Shown here in pieces: positions 17,497 to 26,726 of a stretch of DNA of 43,649 nucleotides. Source of the DNA: Nitrospirales bacterium. GTDB taxonomy: Bacteria > Nitrospirota > Nitrospiria > Nitrospirales > UBA8639. Where the stretch lies: the NCBI GenBank assembly GCA_020027535.1, contig JAHRAK010000005.1, positions 1 through 43,649 on the forward strand. Reading direction: 5' to 3'. Within the stretch, counting starts at the first letter, position 1; each line of letters starts with the position of its first letter. Under the pieces are notes generated by a model that saw only the letters and a list, made by a program, of their open reading frames with translations, had not been told where the DNA came from and searched no databases. A program made the position numbers and the translations under genes.

Positions 17497-18681
17497 ATGC
17501 AAAATTTCTTTCGAATTCAACGTCTTCCACCCTACGTCTTCAGCCAGGTCCAGGAACTCAAAATTCAGGCGAGGCAGCGTGGTGAGGATATTATCGACTT
17601 TGGGATGGGGAACCCCGATCAGGCGACCCCTCCCCATATCGTTGAGAAATTAATCGAAGCGGCCCGGAAAGGGAAAAATCACAAGTATTCGGCGTCTCGT
17701 GGTATTACGAGATTACGCCATGCCATCAGTGCGTGGTACGGCCAACACTATAACGTGGATATTGACCCCGAGACCGAAGCCATCGTGACGTTGGGCGTCA
17801 AAGAGGGATTGTCGCATCTGGTGCTCGCGATGTTGGGGCCGGGCGACGTGGTGCTGACGCCCACGCCGACGTATCCCATTCATATGTACAGCGTGATTAT
17901 TGCGGGCGCAGAAGTGCGCGGCGTCGAGCTTCGTCCCACTGACGATTTTTTTGAAAACCTCACGCGCGCCTATCGCCAAAGCCAACCCAGACCGAAAGCC
18001 CTGATCATAAGTTTTCCCCACAACCCGACCACGAGCGTGGTGGATTTGGAGTTTTTCAAGAAAGTGGTGGCGTTTGCGCGTGAACACGAGCTCTACGTCA
18101 TTCATGACTTGGCCTATGCGGACATTGTGTTCGACGGCTATCGAGCGCCGAGCCTGTTACAAGTGCCGGAAGCGAAAGACATCGGCGTGGAATTTTACTC
18201 GTTATCCAAGAGCTACAACATGCCGGGGTGGCGGGTCGGATTCTGCGTCGGCAACAAGGAGATCATTGGGGCCTTGACCAAGATCAAAAGCTATTTGGAT
18301 TACGGGATGTTTCAGCCTGTCCAAATTGCCAGTATTATCGCGCTCACGGGACCGCAGGATTGCGTACAGACCATTGTGAAACAATATGAAAGCCGGCGGA
18401 ACGCGTTGGTCTCCGGCCTGAATCGTATCGGCTGGCGGGTCGATTATCCGCGAGCCACGATGTTCGTGTGGGCGCGAATTCCCGCAGCCTACGCGGGAAT
18501 GGGTTCGCTCGAGTTTTCGAAGTTCCTTCTCCGCGAAGGGAAAGTGGCGGTGTCCCCGGGGATCGGATTCGGGGAAGGCGGCGATGAATACGTCCGATTC
18601 GCGTTGGTGGAAAATGAACATCGAACACATCAAGCCATTCGAGGCATCAAGACCGCGTTAAAACTGGACGATCAATCATGA
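17497..18681 (+). CDS. Class I/II PLP-dependent aminotransferase (AlaC-like)
   Basis: A 394-residue fold-type I aminotransferase. The PLP Schiff-base lysine is K238 in [16 protein letters not shown]176 (PHNPT) and D204/Y207 (HDLAYAD) contact the cofactor, and an Arg in [10 protein letters not shown] would bind the substrate carboxylate. The [10 protein letters not shown] pattern and N-terminus ([33 protein letters not shown]) resemble AlaC glutamate-pyruvate aminotransferases and the related LL-diaminopimelate/methionine aminotransferases; substrate cannot be fixed by sequence alone. It is the first gene after a strong promoter and overlaps hom by four bases (ATGA), so it works with aspartate-family synthesis. 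Confidence 0.93.
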   Translation: MQNFFRIQRLPPYVFSQVQELKIQARQRGEDIIDFGMGNPDQATPPHIVEKLIEAARKGKNHKYSASRGITRLRHAISAWYGQHYNVDIDPETEAIVTLGVKEGLSHLVLAMLGPGDVVLTPTPTYPIHMYSVIIAGAEVRGVELRPTDDFFENLTRAYRQSQPRPKALIISFPHNPTTSVVDLEFFKKVVAFAREHELYVIHDLAYADIVFDGYRAPSLLQVPEAKDIGVEFYSLSKSYNMPGWRVGFCVGNKEIIGALTKIKSYLDYGMFQPVQIASIIALTGPQDCVQTIVKQYESRRNALVSGLNRIGWRVDYPRATMFVWARIPAAYAGMGSLEFSKFLLREGKVAVSPGIGFGEGGDEYVRFALVENEHRTHQAIRGIKTALKLDDQS

Positions 18682-19985
18682 ACGGTGAAATCGGAATAGG
18701 CCTGGTCGGATTCGGTACCGTCGGGTCCGGGGCCGCGAAAATCCTGTGCAACCAGGCCGAGTTGATTGCGCGACGGGTGGGGGTGCCCCTGCGCTTGAAA
18801 CGAATCGTGGATCTTGACGTGACGTCGGATCGTGGCATGGTGCTTCCCCAAGGCGTCCTCAGTACGGATCTTCCCGGACTCCTGAATGATGCGTCCATCG
18901 AGATCGTGATTGAAGCCGTCGGGGGCTATGATTTTGCGAAACGCGTCATTCTTGAAGCCATCGGCAAAGGCAAACACGTCGTCACCGCCAACAAGGCCTT
19001 GTTGGCGGTGCATGGCGAGGACGTGTTTACCGCCGCCCATCGCGCGGGTGTGGACATGGGCTTCGAGGCCAGTGTGGGTGGCGGGATTCCGATTCTTCGA
19101 TCATTGACCGAAGGCCTGGCGGCCAATCATTGTACGTCCCTGGCCGGCATCATGAACGGCACCTCCAACTATATTTTGACCCAGATGAAACGCGAGGGAC
19201 GGGAATTTCAGGATGCCCTGGCGCAGGCGCAGGCCGCGGGCTACGCGGAGGCGGACCCGACGTTCGATATCGAAGGAATCGATTCCGCGCACAAGTTGGC
19301 TATCATGGTGAGCCTGGCCTATGGAACGCCCGTCAACGTCAAGGAGATTTATACCGAAGGCATTCAACGCCTGACGGCCTTGGATATTTGCTACGCGTCG
19401 GAGTTGGGGATGACGGTGAAACTGCTGGGGGTGGCGAAATGGTGTGAGGGCGGCATCGAAGCCCGCGTGCATCCCACCATGATTGACAAGACGGCGCCGC
19501 TGGCCCAAGTGGATGGAGTCTATAACGCCATTCACGTCGTGGGCGATGCCGTGGGTGACGTCATGTTTTACGGGCAGGGGGCGGGGTCGCTGCCGACGGG
19601 AAGCGCGGTCGTGAGCGACGTGATCGACATTGCGCGCAACGTTCGCAAGCAGGCGTGTGGGCGCGTGCCGCCGACCTCGTTTCAAATGGACGGCAGGATG
19701 CCGATCCGGATTCGCCCGATGGAAGAATTGACCACCCGCTATTACCTGCGCTGTATGGTGCCGGATCAGCCCGGGGTGCTTTCCAGGATAGCCGGCGTAC
19801 TCGGCAATCATGCCATCAGTATTGCGTCCGTGTTGCAGCAGGGCCGGCAGGAAGGCCAAACGGTTCCGGTCGTGATCATGACGCATCGCGCGTCGGAACG
19901 CTCGGTGCAAACCGCGATCAGGGAAATCAATCACCTGTCATCGCTTGTGTCCGAGCCGGTGACGGTCATTCGGGTGGAGGAGTAG
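18678..19985 (+). CDS. hom: Homoserine dehydrogenase (with ACT domain)
   Basis: Reduces aspartate semialdehyde to homoserine, the branch point to threonine and methionine. The 435-residue product begins with a Rossmann motif ([12 protein letters not shown]), continues with [12 protein letters not shown], the catalytic-domain stretch [31 protein letters not shown] and [20 protein letters not shown], and ends in an ACT domain (about 350-430; [23 protein letters not shown]), so feedback inhibition by threonine is likely. Its ATG overlaps the aminotransferase stop; thrC follows after 46 bases. Confidence 0.97.
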   Translation: MNGEIGIGLVGFGTVGSGAAKILCNQAELIARRVGVPLRLKRIVDLDVTSDRGMVLPQGVLSTDLPGLLNDASIEIVIEAVGGYDFAKRVILEAIGKGKHVVTANKALLAVHGEDVFTAAHRAGVDMGFEASVGGGIPILRSLTEGLAANHCTSLAGIMNGTSNYILTQMKREGREFQDALAQAQAAGYAEADPTFDIEGIDSAHKLAIMVSLAYGTPVNVKEIYTEGIQRLTALDICYASELGMTVKLLGVAKWCEGGIEARVHPTMIDKTAPLAQVDGVYNAIHVVGDAVGDVMFYGQGAGSLPTGSAVVSDVIDIARNVRKQACGRVPPTSFQMDGRMPIRIRPMEELTTRYYLRCMVPDQPGVLSRIAGVLGNHAISIASVLQQGRQEGQTVPVVIMTHRASERSVQTAIREINHLSSLVSEPVTVIRVEE

Positions 19986-20031
19986 GGACCGCCCCCCGTG
20001 GCGGCCCGCGAACTTTCGATGAGATAGGACG

Positions 20032-21090
20032 ATGATGCCCTGGCGTGGAGTCATAGAAGAGTTCAGAAAGTTTCTTCCGGTCACGGAACAGACGCCGGTG
20101 GTCACCCTGTGTGAAGGCAACACGCCCCTGATTCAAGCCAGCCGGTTGGCCAAACGAATCTGTCCGCACGTCGACCTGTATCTGAAAGTCGAAGGAGCCA
20201 ACCCCACCGGGTCGTTTAAGGATCGCGGGATGACCCTGGCGGTATCCAAGGCGTTGGAAAAACGCGCTCGTGCGGTCATGTGTGCCTCCACCGGCAATAC
20301 GTCGGCGTCGGCCGCAGCCTATGGCGGGCGAGCGGGCCTGCCGGTGTACGTGCTGGTGCCGGCGGGGAAGGTGGCGTTGGGAAAACTGGCCCAGGCGATG
20401 GCGCATGGAGCCATCGTGATTCAAATTGAAGGCAATTTCGATCAGGCGCTGTCAATCGTCAAGGATTTGTGTGCCAACGAGGAATTCGAACTCGTCAATT
20501 CGTTAAACCCCTTTCGCCTGGAAGGACAAAAAACCGCAGCCATGGAAGTCTGTGATCAGTTGGGCCGCGCGCCCTCGTACCATTATCTGCCGGTGGGCAA
20601 CGCCGGGAACATCTCGGCGTATTGGAAAGGGTATAAGGAATACTGGACCGCGGGACAGATCGCGCAATGCCCGAAAATGATGGGCTTTCAGGCCCAGGGG
20701 GCGGCGCCGATCGTTCGAGGCCACGTGATCGAACAGCCCCAAACCGTGGCGACGGCCATTCGTATCGGCAATCCTGCGAGTTGGAAGCTGGCGCTGCAAG
20801 CCGTGGAGGAATCGTCCGGAGCGATCCGGATGGTGACGGATGAAGAAATCCTTGAGGCGTACCAGGCGCTCGCCAAAGAAGAAGGTGTTTTCTGTGAGCC
20901 CGCTTCTGCCGCCTCGGTAGCCGGGTTGACCAAGTGCAGCCAGGCCGGATTGTTGCCCGAAGGGGCCACGGTCGTCTGCACGTTAACCGGCCATGGCCTG
21001 AAGGACCCTGATATTGCCGTTGAAATCTCACCCAAAACCCTGACGGTCAAAGCCACACGGGAAGACGTGCTTGCGTTGCTCCGATCCTGA
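20032..21090 (+). CDS. thrC: Threonine synthase
   Basis: Converts O-phosphohomoserine to threonine using PLP. The 352-residue product is a fold-type II enzyme; the PLP lysine is in NPTGSFKDRGMTLAVSKA, and the glycine-rich phosphate loop is LPVGNAGNISAYWKGYKEY, typical of the shorter bacterial threonine synthases. CASTGNTSASAAAYGGRAGLP is a second hallmark. ATG 20032 or 20035 may be used; AGGA is 4-7 bases upstream. No homoserine kinase (ThrB) gene accompanies it here, so its substrate must be made by a kinase encoded elsewhere. Confidence 0.95.
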   Translation: MMPWRGVIEEFRKFLPVTEQTPVVTLCEGNTPLIQASRLAKRICPHVDLYLKVEGANPTGSFKDRGMTLAVSKALEKRARAVMCASTGNTSASAAAYGGRAGLPVYVLVPAGKVALGKLAQAMAHGAIVIQIEGNFDQALSIVKDLCANEEFELVNSLNPFRLEGQKTAAMEVCDQLGRAPSYHYLPVGNAGNISAYWKGYKEYWTAGQIAQCPKMMGFQAQGAAPIVRGHVIEQPQTVATAIRIGNPASWKLALQAVEESSGAIRMVTDEEILEAYQALAKEEGVFCEPASAASVAGLTKCSQAGLLPEGATVVCTLTGHGLKDPDIAVEISPKTLTVKATREDVLALLRS

Positions 21091-21260
21091 GCGTTTCCTG
21101 TCTGTCCGGCGACTCGTGTCTTGTCAAGAGGATGAACTGAAAAGGGCGTAGCGAAGTCGGGTGGCATCGTATGCCGCCATGAAGAAGGCGGGATGAGGCA
21201 TGTCCCTGCCTCCGAGCAGGGATCCCGCAGCGACAAAAGAAGCGGAAAAAGGCATCACTG

Positions 21261-22502
21261 ATGGCACTGGTAGTCGAAAAGTTCGGCGGGACGTCCGTTG
21301 GGAACATTGAACGAATCCATCGGATTGCCGAACTGATAGAAAACACCTATAGAGCGGGCAACCAGGTCGTGGTGGTCGTGTCCGCCATGAGCGGGGAGAC
21401 GGATCGACTGTTGCGGCTTGCCCATGAAATCACCCCGCAACCGGATGACCGGGAACTGGACATGTTGCTCTCGTCCGGAGAGCGTGTGACTATTGCCCTT
21501 CTGGCGATGAAACTGCGGAGCCGTGGAATCAATGCGCGTTCATTTACCGGGCGCCAGGGCGGGATCGTGACCAACAGTTCGCATACGCGGGCTCGCATTG
21601 CGAAGGTGATGGCCGAGCCCGTGAAGCAGGCCCTTGCTCAGGGGGTCCTGCCCATTGTGGCGGGGTTTCAAGGCGTCAACGAACGCGCGGAAGTCACCAC
21701 GCTCGGAAGAGGGGGATCGGATCTGACGGCCGTGGCGTTGGCCGCGACGTTGCAGGCGGATCGATGCGTGATCTTTACCGACGTGGATGGCGTGTACACC
21801 ACGGATCCCAACGTGGTGCCCGAGGCCAGGCGGATTCCGAAACTATCCTATGAAGAAATGCTGGAGCTGGCGAGTTTGGGGGCGAAAGTGCTCCAGGCGC
21901 GTTCCGTTGAATTTGCAGCGAAATACCGGGTTCCGGTACAAGTAAAATCGAGTTTTCAGGAAGGAGAAGGCACACTCGTGACGCATGAAGACGTTGATAT
22001 GGAACAGGCCGTGGTGTCCGGAGTCACGGGCGACCGGAACCAGGCCAAGATCATCGTGGTGGGCGTTCCGGATCGACCGGGAATTGCGGCGAACCTCTTC
22101 GGCGTCGTGGCGGAACACTCCGTGGTGGTGGATATGATTATTCAAAACGTGAGCCACCAGGATGCGTTGACGGATATTTCCTTTACGGTTCCACGGAGCG
22201 ATCTGGCGCGTGCGATGGCGCTGGTCACACAAACGGCCGCCGAAATCGACGCAGGGGCCGTCGAAGTCAAGGAGGAGATTGCCAAGGTGTCGTTGGTGGG
22301 AGTCGGCATGCGGTCCCATTCGGGCGTGGCGTCACGAATGTTCCAAACGCTCGCACGAGAAAAAATCAACATCATGATGATCAGCACGTCCGAAATTAAG
22401 ATTTCCTGTATCTTGGATGAACATGACGTGGACAAAGCCGTCCGGGCTCTTCATAAGGAATTCGGACTGGACAAAGCACCTGAAAATACCGAAACTCCGT
22501 GA
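21261..22502 (+). CDS. lysC: Aspartate kinase
   Basis: Phosphorylates aspartate, the first step to lysine, threonine, methionine and isoleucine. The 413-residue product has the N-terminal KFGGTSVGN motif, SSGERVTIALLAMKL, TTLGRGGSDLTAVALAA and DVDGVYTTDPNVVPEARRIPKLSYEEMLELASLGAKVLQ, then two C-terminal ACT domains (about 265-405) that usually bind lysine and/or threonine. It is the monofunctional type without fused homoserine dehydrogenase. Length is typical. The 170-base gap before it holds a short hairpin (CCTGC/GCAGG, 21206-21222) but no clear promoter; AAAAAGG precedes the ATG. Confidence 0.97.
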   Translation: MALVVEKFGGTSVGNIERIHRIAELIENTYRAGNQVVVVVSAMSGETDRLLRLAHEITPQPDDRELDMLLSSGERVTIALLAMKLRSRGINARSFTGRQGGIVTNSSHTRARIAKVMAEPVKQALAQGVLPIVAGFQGVNERAEVTTLGRGGSDLTAVALAATLQADRCVIFTDVDGVYTTDPNVVPEARRIPKLSYEEMLELASLGAKVLQARSVEFAAKYRVPVQVKSSFQEGEGTLVTHEDVDMEQAVVSGVTGDRNQAKIIVVGVPDRPGIAANLFGVVAEHSVVVDMIIQNVSHQDALTDISFTVPRSDLARAMALVTQTAAEIDAGAVEVKEEIAKVSLVGVGMRSHSGVASRMFQTLAREKINIMMISTSEIKISCILDEHDVDKAVRALHKEFGLDKAPENTETP

Positions 22503-22602
22503 AGAGGCCTTGAAAAAGAAAACGTGATTCGAGTATGTACGGAAAGATGGGCTTTCGGAACCGCCTGTGGCAGGCGAGAGAAAGCCGAGTAGGATTGAGA
22601 AC

Positions 22603-24210
22603 ATGATGACGGATTCGACCCCTTTAGAAATCTACGATACCACGCTTCGCGACGGCGCCCAGGCCGAAGACGTAAGTTTTTCGGTTGACGACAAAGTCCG
22701 CATTGCGCAGAAACTCGATGAGTTGGGCATCCAGTTCATCGAGGGCGGATGGCCCGGGGCCAATCCCCGGGATATCGAGTTTTTTCAGGCCATCCGGGCG
22801 ATTCCGCTGCAACACGCGAAAATTGTGGCATTCGGCTCGACCCGAAAGGCCAATCAATCAGCCGGCACCGATGCCAATCTCCAAGCGCTCCTGGCGGCGG
22901 AAACCAAAATCATCACCCTGTTCGGGAAAAGCTGGACCTTGCACGTCACGGAGGCGTTGGGCACCGCGTTGGAAACCAATCTTGAACTGATCAGGGATTC
23001 CATCGCGTACTTATGTGCGAAGGGGAAACAGGTCTTTTATGATGCCGAACACTTCTTTGACGGGTTTAAGGCCGATCCCGCCTATGCGATGCAGACGATA
23101 CAGGCGGCAGTCGACGGCGGGGCCGAACGGATTATTCTCTGTGACACCAACGGCGGCACCATGCCGTGGGAAGTCCAGGCCATTTGGGCGCAGGTGAAGC
23201 AAGCGTGTCGCGTGCCCTTGGGCATTCATGCGCATAATGACGCGGAAATGGCGGTGGCGAATACCCTGGTGGCCGTTCAGCAGGGCGCCCGGCAAGTGCA
23301 AGGGACCATCAATGGGATCGGAGAGCGATGCGGGAACGTCAACCTCTGTTCCGTGCTGGCCAACCTTGAGTTAAAGATGCAGACGGAAGTGTTGGGAGAC
23401 GATCGGATACGGCAACTCCGGAACGTCTCCAATTTCGTTTCTGAAATTGCGAACCTGCTGCCCAATAAGCGGCAACCCTACGTCGGGGATGCGGCGTTTG
23501 CCCATAAGGGGGGAGTCCACATCCATGCCGTTCAGAAAAATGCCCGAACGTATGAGCATATTGCTCCGGAATCAGTGGGCAATCGGCAACGGGTGTTGAT
23601 TTCGGATAATACCGGTCGCAGTGGGGTGGTCGGGAAGGTGGAAGGTTTGGGCTTCAGCCTCTCCAAAGACCATCCGCATCTGCAGGAACTGTTGACCCGA
23701 CTCAAGAGCCTGGAACGGGACGGGTATCAGTACGAAGGGGCTGAAGGATCATTCGAGTTACTGGTCCGGGAAGCGATGGAAACGCATCGTCCCTCGTTTG
23801 AACTGTTGGGCTTGCGGGTCATTGTCGAGAAACGGCACGCCGATGAGGCGCCGATTACGGAAGCCACCGTCAAAGTGAAGGTCGATCAGATCGTGGAGCA
23901 GACCGCGGCGGAAGGGGCCGGGCCCGTCAATGCGCTGGATAACGCCTTACGGAAAGCGCTGGAAAAATTCTACCCCGAACTCCGCGAAGTCCGGTTGTTG
24001 GACTACAAAGTGCGCGTGTTGGCGGGCAGTCACGGAACCGGGTCAAAGGTCAGGGTGCTGATTGAATCCGGCGACCATAAAAGTACCTGGGGCACGGTGG
24101 GCGTGTCGGAGAATATTATCGAGGCCAGTTGGCAAGCCTTGGCCGATAGCATCGAGTATAAGCTGCTGAAGGGCGAACCCGATGAGCCGGTGGAATCGAG
24201 GCCAGGCTAA
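22603..24210 (+). CDS. cimA: (R)-citramalate synthase CimA
   Basis: CimA condenses pyruvate with acetyl-CoA to citramalate, the threonine-independent entry to 2-oxobutanoate and isoleucine. The 535-residue product has the DRE-TIM barrel start YDTTLRDGAQAEDVSFSVDDKV with GIQFIEGGWPGANPRD, which separates CimA from isopropylmalate and homocitrate synthases, CDTNGGTMP and the metal-binding GIHAHNDAEMAVAN, then NGIGERCGNVNLCSV and a LeuA-type dimerisation/regulatory domain (about 390-520), probable site of isoleucine feedback. ATG 22603 follows AGGA at 8-9 bases; the frame extends to GTG 22567 but has no support. It closes the hom-thrC-lysC-cimA cluster. Confidence 0.95.
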   Translation: MMTDSTPLEIYDTTLRDGAQAEDVSFSVDDKVRIAQKLDELGIQFIEGGWPGANPRDIEFFQAIRAIPLQHAKIVAFGSTRKANQSAGTDANLQALLAAETKIITLFGKSWTLHVTEALGTALETNLELIRDSIAYLCAKGKQVFYDAEHFFDGFKADPAYAMQTIQAAVDGGAERIILCDTNGGTMPWEVQAIWAQVKQACRVPLGIHAHNDAEMAVANTLVAVQQGARQVQGTINGIGERCGNVNLCSVLANLELKMQTEVLGDDRIRQLRNVSNFVSEIANLLPNKRQPYVGDAAFAHKGGVHIHAVQKNARTYEHIAPESVGNRQRVLISDNTGRSGVVGKVEGLGFSLSKDHPHLQELLTRLKSLERDGYQYEGAEGSFELLVREAMETHRPSFELLGLRVIVEKRHADEAPITEATVKVKVDQIVEQTAAEGAGPVNALDNALRKALEKFYPELREVRLLDYKVRVLAGSHGTGSKVRVLIESGDHKSTWGTVGVSENIIEASWQALADSIEYKLLKGEPDEPVESRPG

Positions 24211-24220
24211 ATCCTGGTTC

Positions 24221-24249
24221 TTGACAATCCTGTGCTCGCTCGATACCGT
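24221..24249 (+). promoter_or_regulatory. Possible promoter upstream of ihfA
   Basis: A consensus TTGACA (24221-24226) lies just after the cimA stop; 17 bases on is TACCGT, a poor -10 (3/6). The -35 is convincing and the -10 is not, so ihfA may also depend on read-through from cimA or on an activator. Confidence 0.35.
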
Positions 24250-24299
24250 GCAGGGCCAAAATCCCTCGCGAAAAAAGACGAGTGACCTCTGGGGGGACC

Positions 24300-24575
24300 A
24301 TGCGTAAAGCCGACATTGCCAATCACATCTGTGAACAAGTAGGCGTTTCCAAAACCGAGGCCATGGAGTTGGTGGAGTACGCCTTGCAGTGCATGAAAGA
24401 CGCACTGTGCAAGGGCGAGGCGGTGAAAATAGCGGGATTCGGAAATTTTATGGTGCGAAGCAAAGGAGAGCGGAAAGGACGGAATCCTCGAACCGGTGAA
24501 GAAATTGCCATCACCCCTCGAAAAGTGGTCACCTTTCGAGCAAGTCAAATATTCAAAAGAGACGTGAATTTGTAG
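24300..24575 (+). CDS. ihfA: HU/IHF-family DNA-bending protein, IHF-alpha type
   Basis: A 91-residue nucleoid protein. Family features are RKADIANHICEQVGVSKTEAMELVEYAL, IAGFGNFMVRSKGERKGRNPRTGEEIAITPRKVVTFRAS with the DNA-intercalating proline in RNPRTGE on the beta-arm, and a C-terminal IFKRDVN. It is nearest to IHF-alpha; the order with a MerR-type gene just downstream matches the frequent ihfA-merR pair. ATG 24300 after GGGGGGA is preferred over the upstream GTG at 24282. It would bend DNA at promoters and recombination sites. Confidence 0.94.
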   Translation: MRKADIANHICEQVGVSKTEAMELVEYALQCMKDALCKGEAVKIAGFGNFMVRSKGERKGRNPRTGEEIAITPRKVVTFRASQIFKRDVNL

Positions 24576-24631
24576 GGCCGTACACCAATCGTGTGCATCG
24601 GCCGGCAGGGAGGCCGTCGTTGGGAAGACCC

Positions 24632-24988
24632 ATGGCGAGTAAATTCCCGGACAAGGCGTTTTATAAAATTGGCGAAGTCAGTACGATTACGAAATTACCG
24701 GCGTCCGTGCTGCGATTTTGGGAATCCGAGTTCACGTTTCTTCGCCCCAGAAAGAGTCAGGGGCGACATCGGGTCTATGATAAACAGACGATCGAAACCG
24801 TGCTGGAAATCAAACGGATGCTCTATGAGGAAGGCTATACCATCATGGGCCTCAAACGGCACTGGCGTCGCCGGCGTGGTGGGGAGCGCCCCGCGATTCC
24901 TGGCGGGCAGGTGCAGCAAATCAAAGAAGAACTCCGGGATATCGTGGACAGGTTGAAAGACCCGAGTCGTCAGAATCTCCCTTCATGA
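24632..24988 (+). CDS. MerR-family transcriptional regulator
   Basis: A 118-residue regulator with an N-terminal winged helix-turn-helix: FYKIGEVSTITKLPASVLRFWESEFTFLRPRKSQGRHRVYDKQTIETVLEIKRMLYEEGYTI. It has no Cys and only a short C-terminal helix (QVQQIKEELRDIVDRLKD), so it lacks the metal-binding loop of MerR/ZntR and the drug-binding domain of BmrR; this short class sits next to ihfA in many genomes and its ligand is unknown. ATG 24632 (MASKFPDKAFYK) follows GGGAAG; the frame is open to GTG 24593. It ends 45 bases before a tRNA gene. Confidence 0.9.
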   Translation: MASKFPDKAFYKIGEVSTITKLPASVLRFWESEFTFLRPRKSQGRHRVYDKQTIETVLEIKRMLYEEGYTIMGLKRHWRRRRGGERPAIPGGQVQQIKEELRDIVDRLKDPSRQNLPS

Positions 24989-25033
24989 ACCCGAAAACAA
25001 GGTCAGCCGTTCTCCCGGAAATGGAATCATCGT

Positions 25034-25110
25034 CGGGGCGTGGCGCAGCCCGGTAGCGCACTCGCTTGGGGTGCGAGAGGTCGGCCGTTCAAATCGGCTC
25101 GCCCCGACCA
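25034..25110 (+). tRNA. tRNA-Pro (anticodon GGG)
   Basis: The 77-base cloverleaf has acceptor stem CGGGGCG/CGCCCCG, discriminator A and an encoded CCA end. The D-loop is GCAGCCCGGTAGCGC, the anticodon stem is CTCGC/GCGAG with loop TTGGGGT (anticodon GGG, reads CCC), and the T-loop is GTTCAAATC. The position after ihfA-merR matches the arrangement in many bacteria. Confidence 0.97.
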
Positions 25111-25120
25111 TGACCATTGC

Positions 25121-25141
25121 CCTTCTCATCAGTTGAGAAGG
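25121..25141 (+). other. Hairpin downstream of tRNA-Pro
   Basis: CCTTCTCA and TGAGAAGG can form an 8-bp stem 10 bases after the tRNA CCA. No T-tract follows, so it is a possible processing signal or weak terminator rather than a clear intrinsic terminator. Confidence 0.4.
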
Positions 25142-25240
25142 CGCCCCTCCCCGTGACAAAAACGTCTCTGTCGAGCGGCCTCCCGTGTCAGGGAGAGCAC
25201 GCGGCACTCATTTTTTCTCTGACCTGACGACGAGTAGGGA

Positions 25241-25495
25241 TCAGGCTTGAAGATCATCCTCCTCTTCGATGAGGTCTTCGCTCTCCGGCATGCCATAGGC
25301 CACAAATTTCGCATAGGACAGAAAAATGCTGCTACTATCCCTCATGGCCTTTGTTCCGGCGGTCATGCGTTCGAGCTTGGTGGCATCCGCCCCCTCCGTG
25401 GATTGGAGAGAAATCAGATAGCGATCAAGGACCTCATTATAGCGTTGCATGGAACGTTCAACTTCCAAGTAGGCCTGCATTAACGGATCAGTCAT
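25241..25495 (-). CDS. Small acidic hypothetical protein
   Basis: I do not recognise the family. The 84-residue product from ATG 25495 (MTDPLMQAYLEVERSMQRYN) is mostly predicted helix, with Leu/Met/Tyr heptad-like spacing in the first 30 residues and an acidic tail (SEDLIEEEDDLQA). There is no signal peptide or membrane segment, so it is probably cytosolic and may form a coiled coil. GGGAGG 8 bases before ATG 25495 is an excellent Shine-Dalgarno and decides against the longer frame from 25531. It runs towards tRNA-Pro on the opposite strand and stands alone. Confidence 0.75.
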   Translation of the reverse strand: MTDPLMQAYLEVERSMQRYNEVLDRYLISLQSTEGADATKLERMTAGTKAMRDSSSIFLSYAKFVAYGMPESEDLIEEEDDLQA

Positions 25496-25630
25496 GAGCG
25501 CACCTCCCAAACGTAGCGGCTCACCATACACAAGGCTCCTCCCGGGGTCAATATCCGCGGCAGGGTTCCCTACTCTTCAATGACATCTGTCGGGGGACAG
25601 GCTTTGGTACGCAGGTTAACGGACAAGGGT

Positions 25631-25745
25631 TTCCCTCCCCTTTGTAAGGGGAGGACAGGTGGGGTAGAGGCCTCTGAGCAACGGGGGGGTGCCGTTCTGT
25701 CCAAAGACTCTACCTCCCCTCGCCCCTCCTTACAAAGGAGGGGAA
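25631..25745. repeat. MITE-like element, copy 1
   Basis: About 115 bases bounded by imperfect terminal inverted repeats: CCTCCCCTTTGTAAGG on the left, CCTTACAAAGGAGGGG on the right, with inner arms GGGGTAGAG / CTCTACC. It contains no reading frame. A second copy at 27453-27572 shares nearly identical ends but a different centre. The outer edge abuts the DUF1295 gene. Confidence 0.85.
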
Positions 25746-25755
25746 TCGGTCGACC

Positions 25756-26538
25756 ATGAACTGGGAACTCCCCGTATGGGCCTGGCTCCTGGCCACACCC
25801 ATGATGGTGGGGCTGTGGTCGGGCTACCGATGGGTGCATCGGAATGCGTCGTTGGCGGATATGGGGTTTTGTGTGGGATTCGGCCTGGTGGCCATCGGCT
25901 TCGGTCTGACGACCACGGGTGACGTGAGTCATCGCCTGGTGGTGGCCGCCATGGCAACGGTGTACGCGGTTCGCCTGGCGGTGTATATTGCAGCCAACCG
26001 AATCCGTGGGGTCGTCGAGGATCAACGATACCGGTCGCTTCGCAAACAATGGGGCGGTCGGGCCGAGTTCTATTTCTTTGCGTATTTCGTCGGACAAGCC
26101 GTGGCCGTCGCCGTCTTTTCGGTTCCGTTGTTGGTCCTCATGTCCAATCCCGACCCAGCGTGGCAGACGTGGGAAGTCCTGGGGGTGGTCATCTGGGCCT
26201 TGGGGGTAGGAGGAGAAGCCGTAGCCGATGCGCAGTTGAAACGATTTCGGCAAGACCCCGGCAATAGAGGCAAAACCTGTCGACGTGGGCTGTGGAGATA
26301 TTCCCGGCACCCCAATTACTTTTGTGAAGGCGTGCACTGGTGCGCCTACGTGGTGATGAGTATCGGATTGCCCGGCTGGTGGCTGACGATCGTGGGGCCG
26401 GTCGTCATGATCGGAGCCTTGCTCAAAGTGAGCGGCATCCCCATGGCCGAAGCCCAGGCCTTAGCCAGCCGGGGCGAGGACTACCGGGAGTATCAACGGA
26501 CCACCAATGCGTTCATCCCATGGTTCCCCAAGCCCTGA
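25756..26538 (+). CDS. DUF1295 (steroid 5-alpha-reductase-like) membrane protein
   Basis: A 260-residue integral membrane protein with about six or seven hydrophobic segments. The C-terminal signature GLWRYSRHPNYFCEGVHWCAYVVMSIG matches DUF1295 proteins, related to the 3-oxo-5-alpha-steroid 4-dehydrogenase and isoprenylcysteine methyltransferase group; the actual substrate is unknown and may be a membrane lipid. The central loop carries NRIRGVVEDQRYRSLRKQWGG, also usual in the family. The ATG at 25756 is only 10 bases after a MITE-like repeat, whose GGAGGGG end is the sole Shine-Dalgarno candidate, at an unusually long spacing of about 14 bases. Confidence 0.9.
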   Translation: MNWELPVWAWLLATPMMVGLWSGYRWVHRNASLADMGFCVGFGLVAIGFGLTTTGDVSHRLVVAAMATVYAVRLAVYIAANRIRGVVEDQRYRSLRKQWGGRAEFYFFAYFVGQAVAVAVFSVPLLVLMSNPDPAWQTWEVLGVVIWALGVGGEAVADAQLKRFRQDPGNRGKTCRRGLWRYSRHPNYFCEGVHWCAYVVMSIGLPGWWLTIVGPVVMIGALLKVSGIPMAEAQALASRGEDYREYQRTTNAFIPWFPKP

Positions 26539-26556
26539 ACCGCCTCATGCACCGCT

Positions 26557-26610
26557 CTGTCATTCCCGACGCCTGTCCCCGACTGATCGGGGATCTAATC
26601 GGAAATCCAG
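26557..26610. repeat. Dispersed GTCATTCCCGA...ATCCAG palindromic repeat
   Basis: CTGTCATTCCCGAC followed by GATCGGGGATC and AATCGGAAATCCAG: a member of the repeat family also seen at 30135, 33399, 34663, 35925 and 39432. It resembles the ATTCCC-N-GGGAAT class (dRS3-like) known from other bacteria. Confidence 0.75.
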
Positions 26611-26649
26611 GGTCGTTCTCTTTGGTCGTTGGCGTCGCGCCCTCAATTC

Positions 26650-26720
26650 GGGACGGCACGCAGGCCGTCCCCTACGGGATCATGGGGCATTCCGGTAGGG
26701 GCAGGCCCGTGTGCCTGCCC
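26650..26720. repeat. Two GC-rich hairpin repeats between converging genes
   Basis: GGGACGGC/GCCGTCCC (26650-26672) and GGGGCAGGC/GCCTGCCC (26698-26720) each form a strong stem with a 6-base loop and carry the shared edge GTAGGGG or CCCCTAC. Related copy at 35867-35892. They lie between a plus-strand and a minus-strand gene and could end transcription from both sides, but there is no long T-tract. Confidence 0.7.
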
Positions 26721-26726
26721 TTCGCA

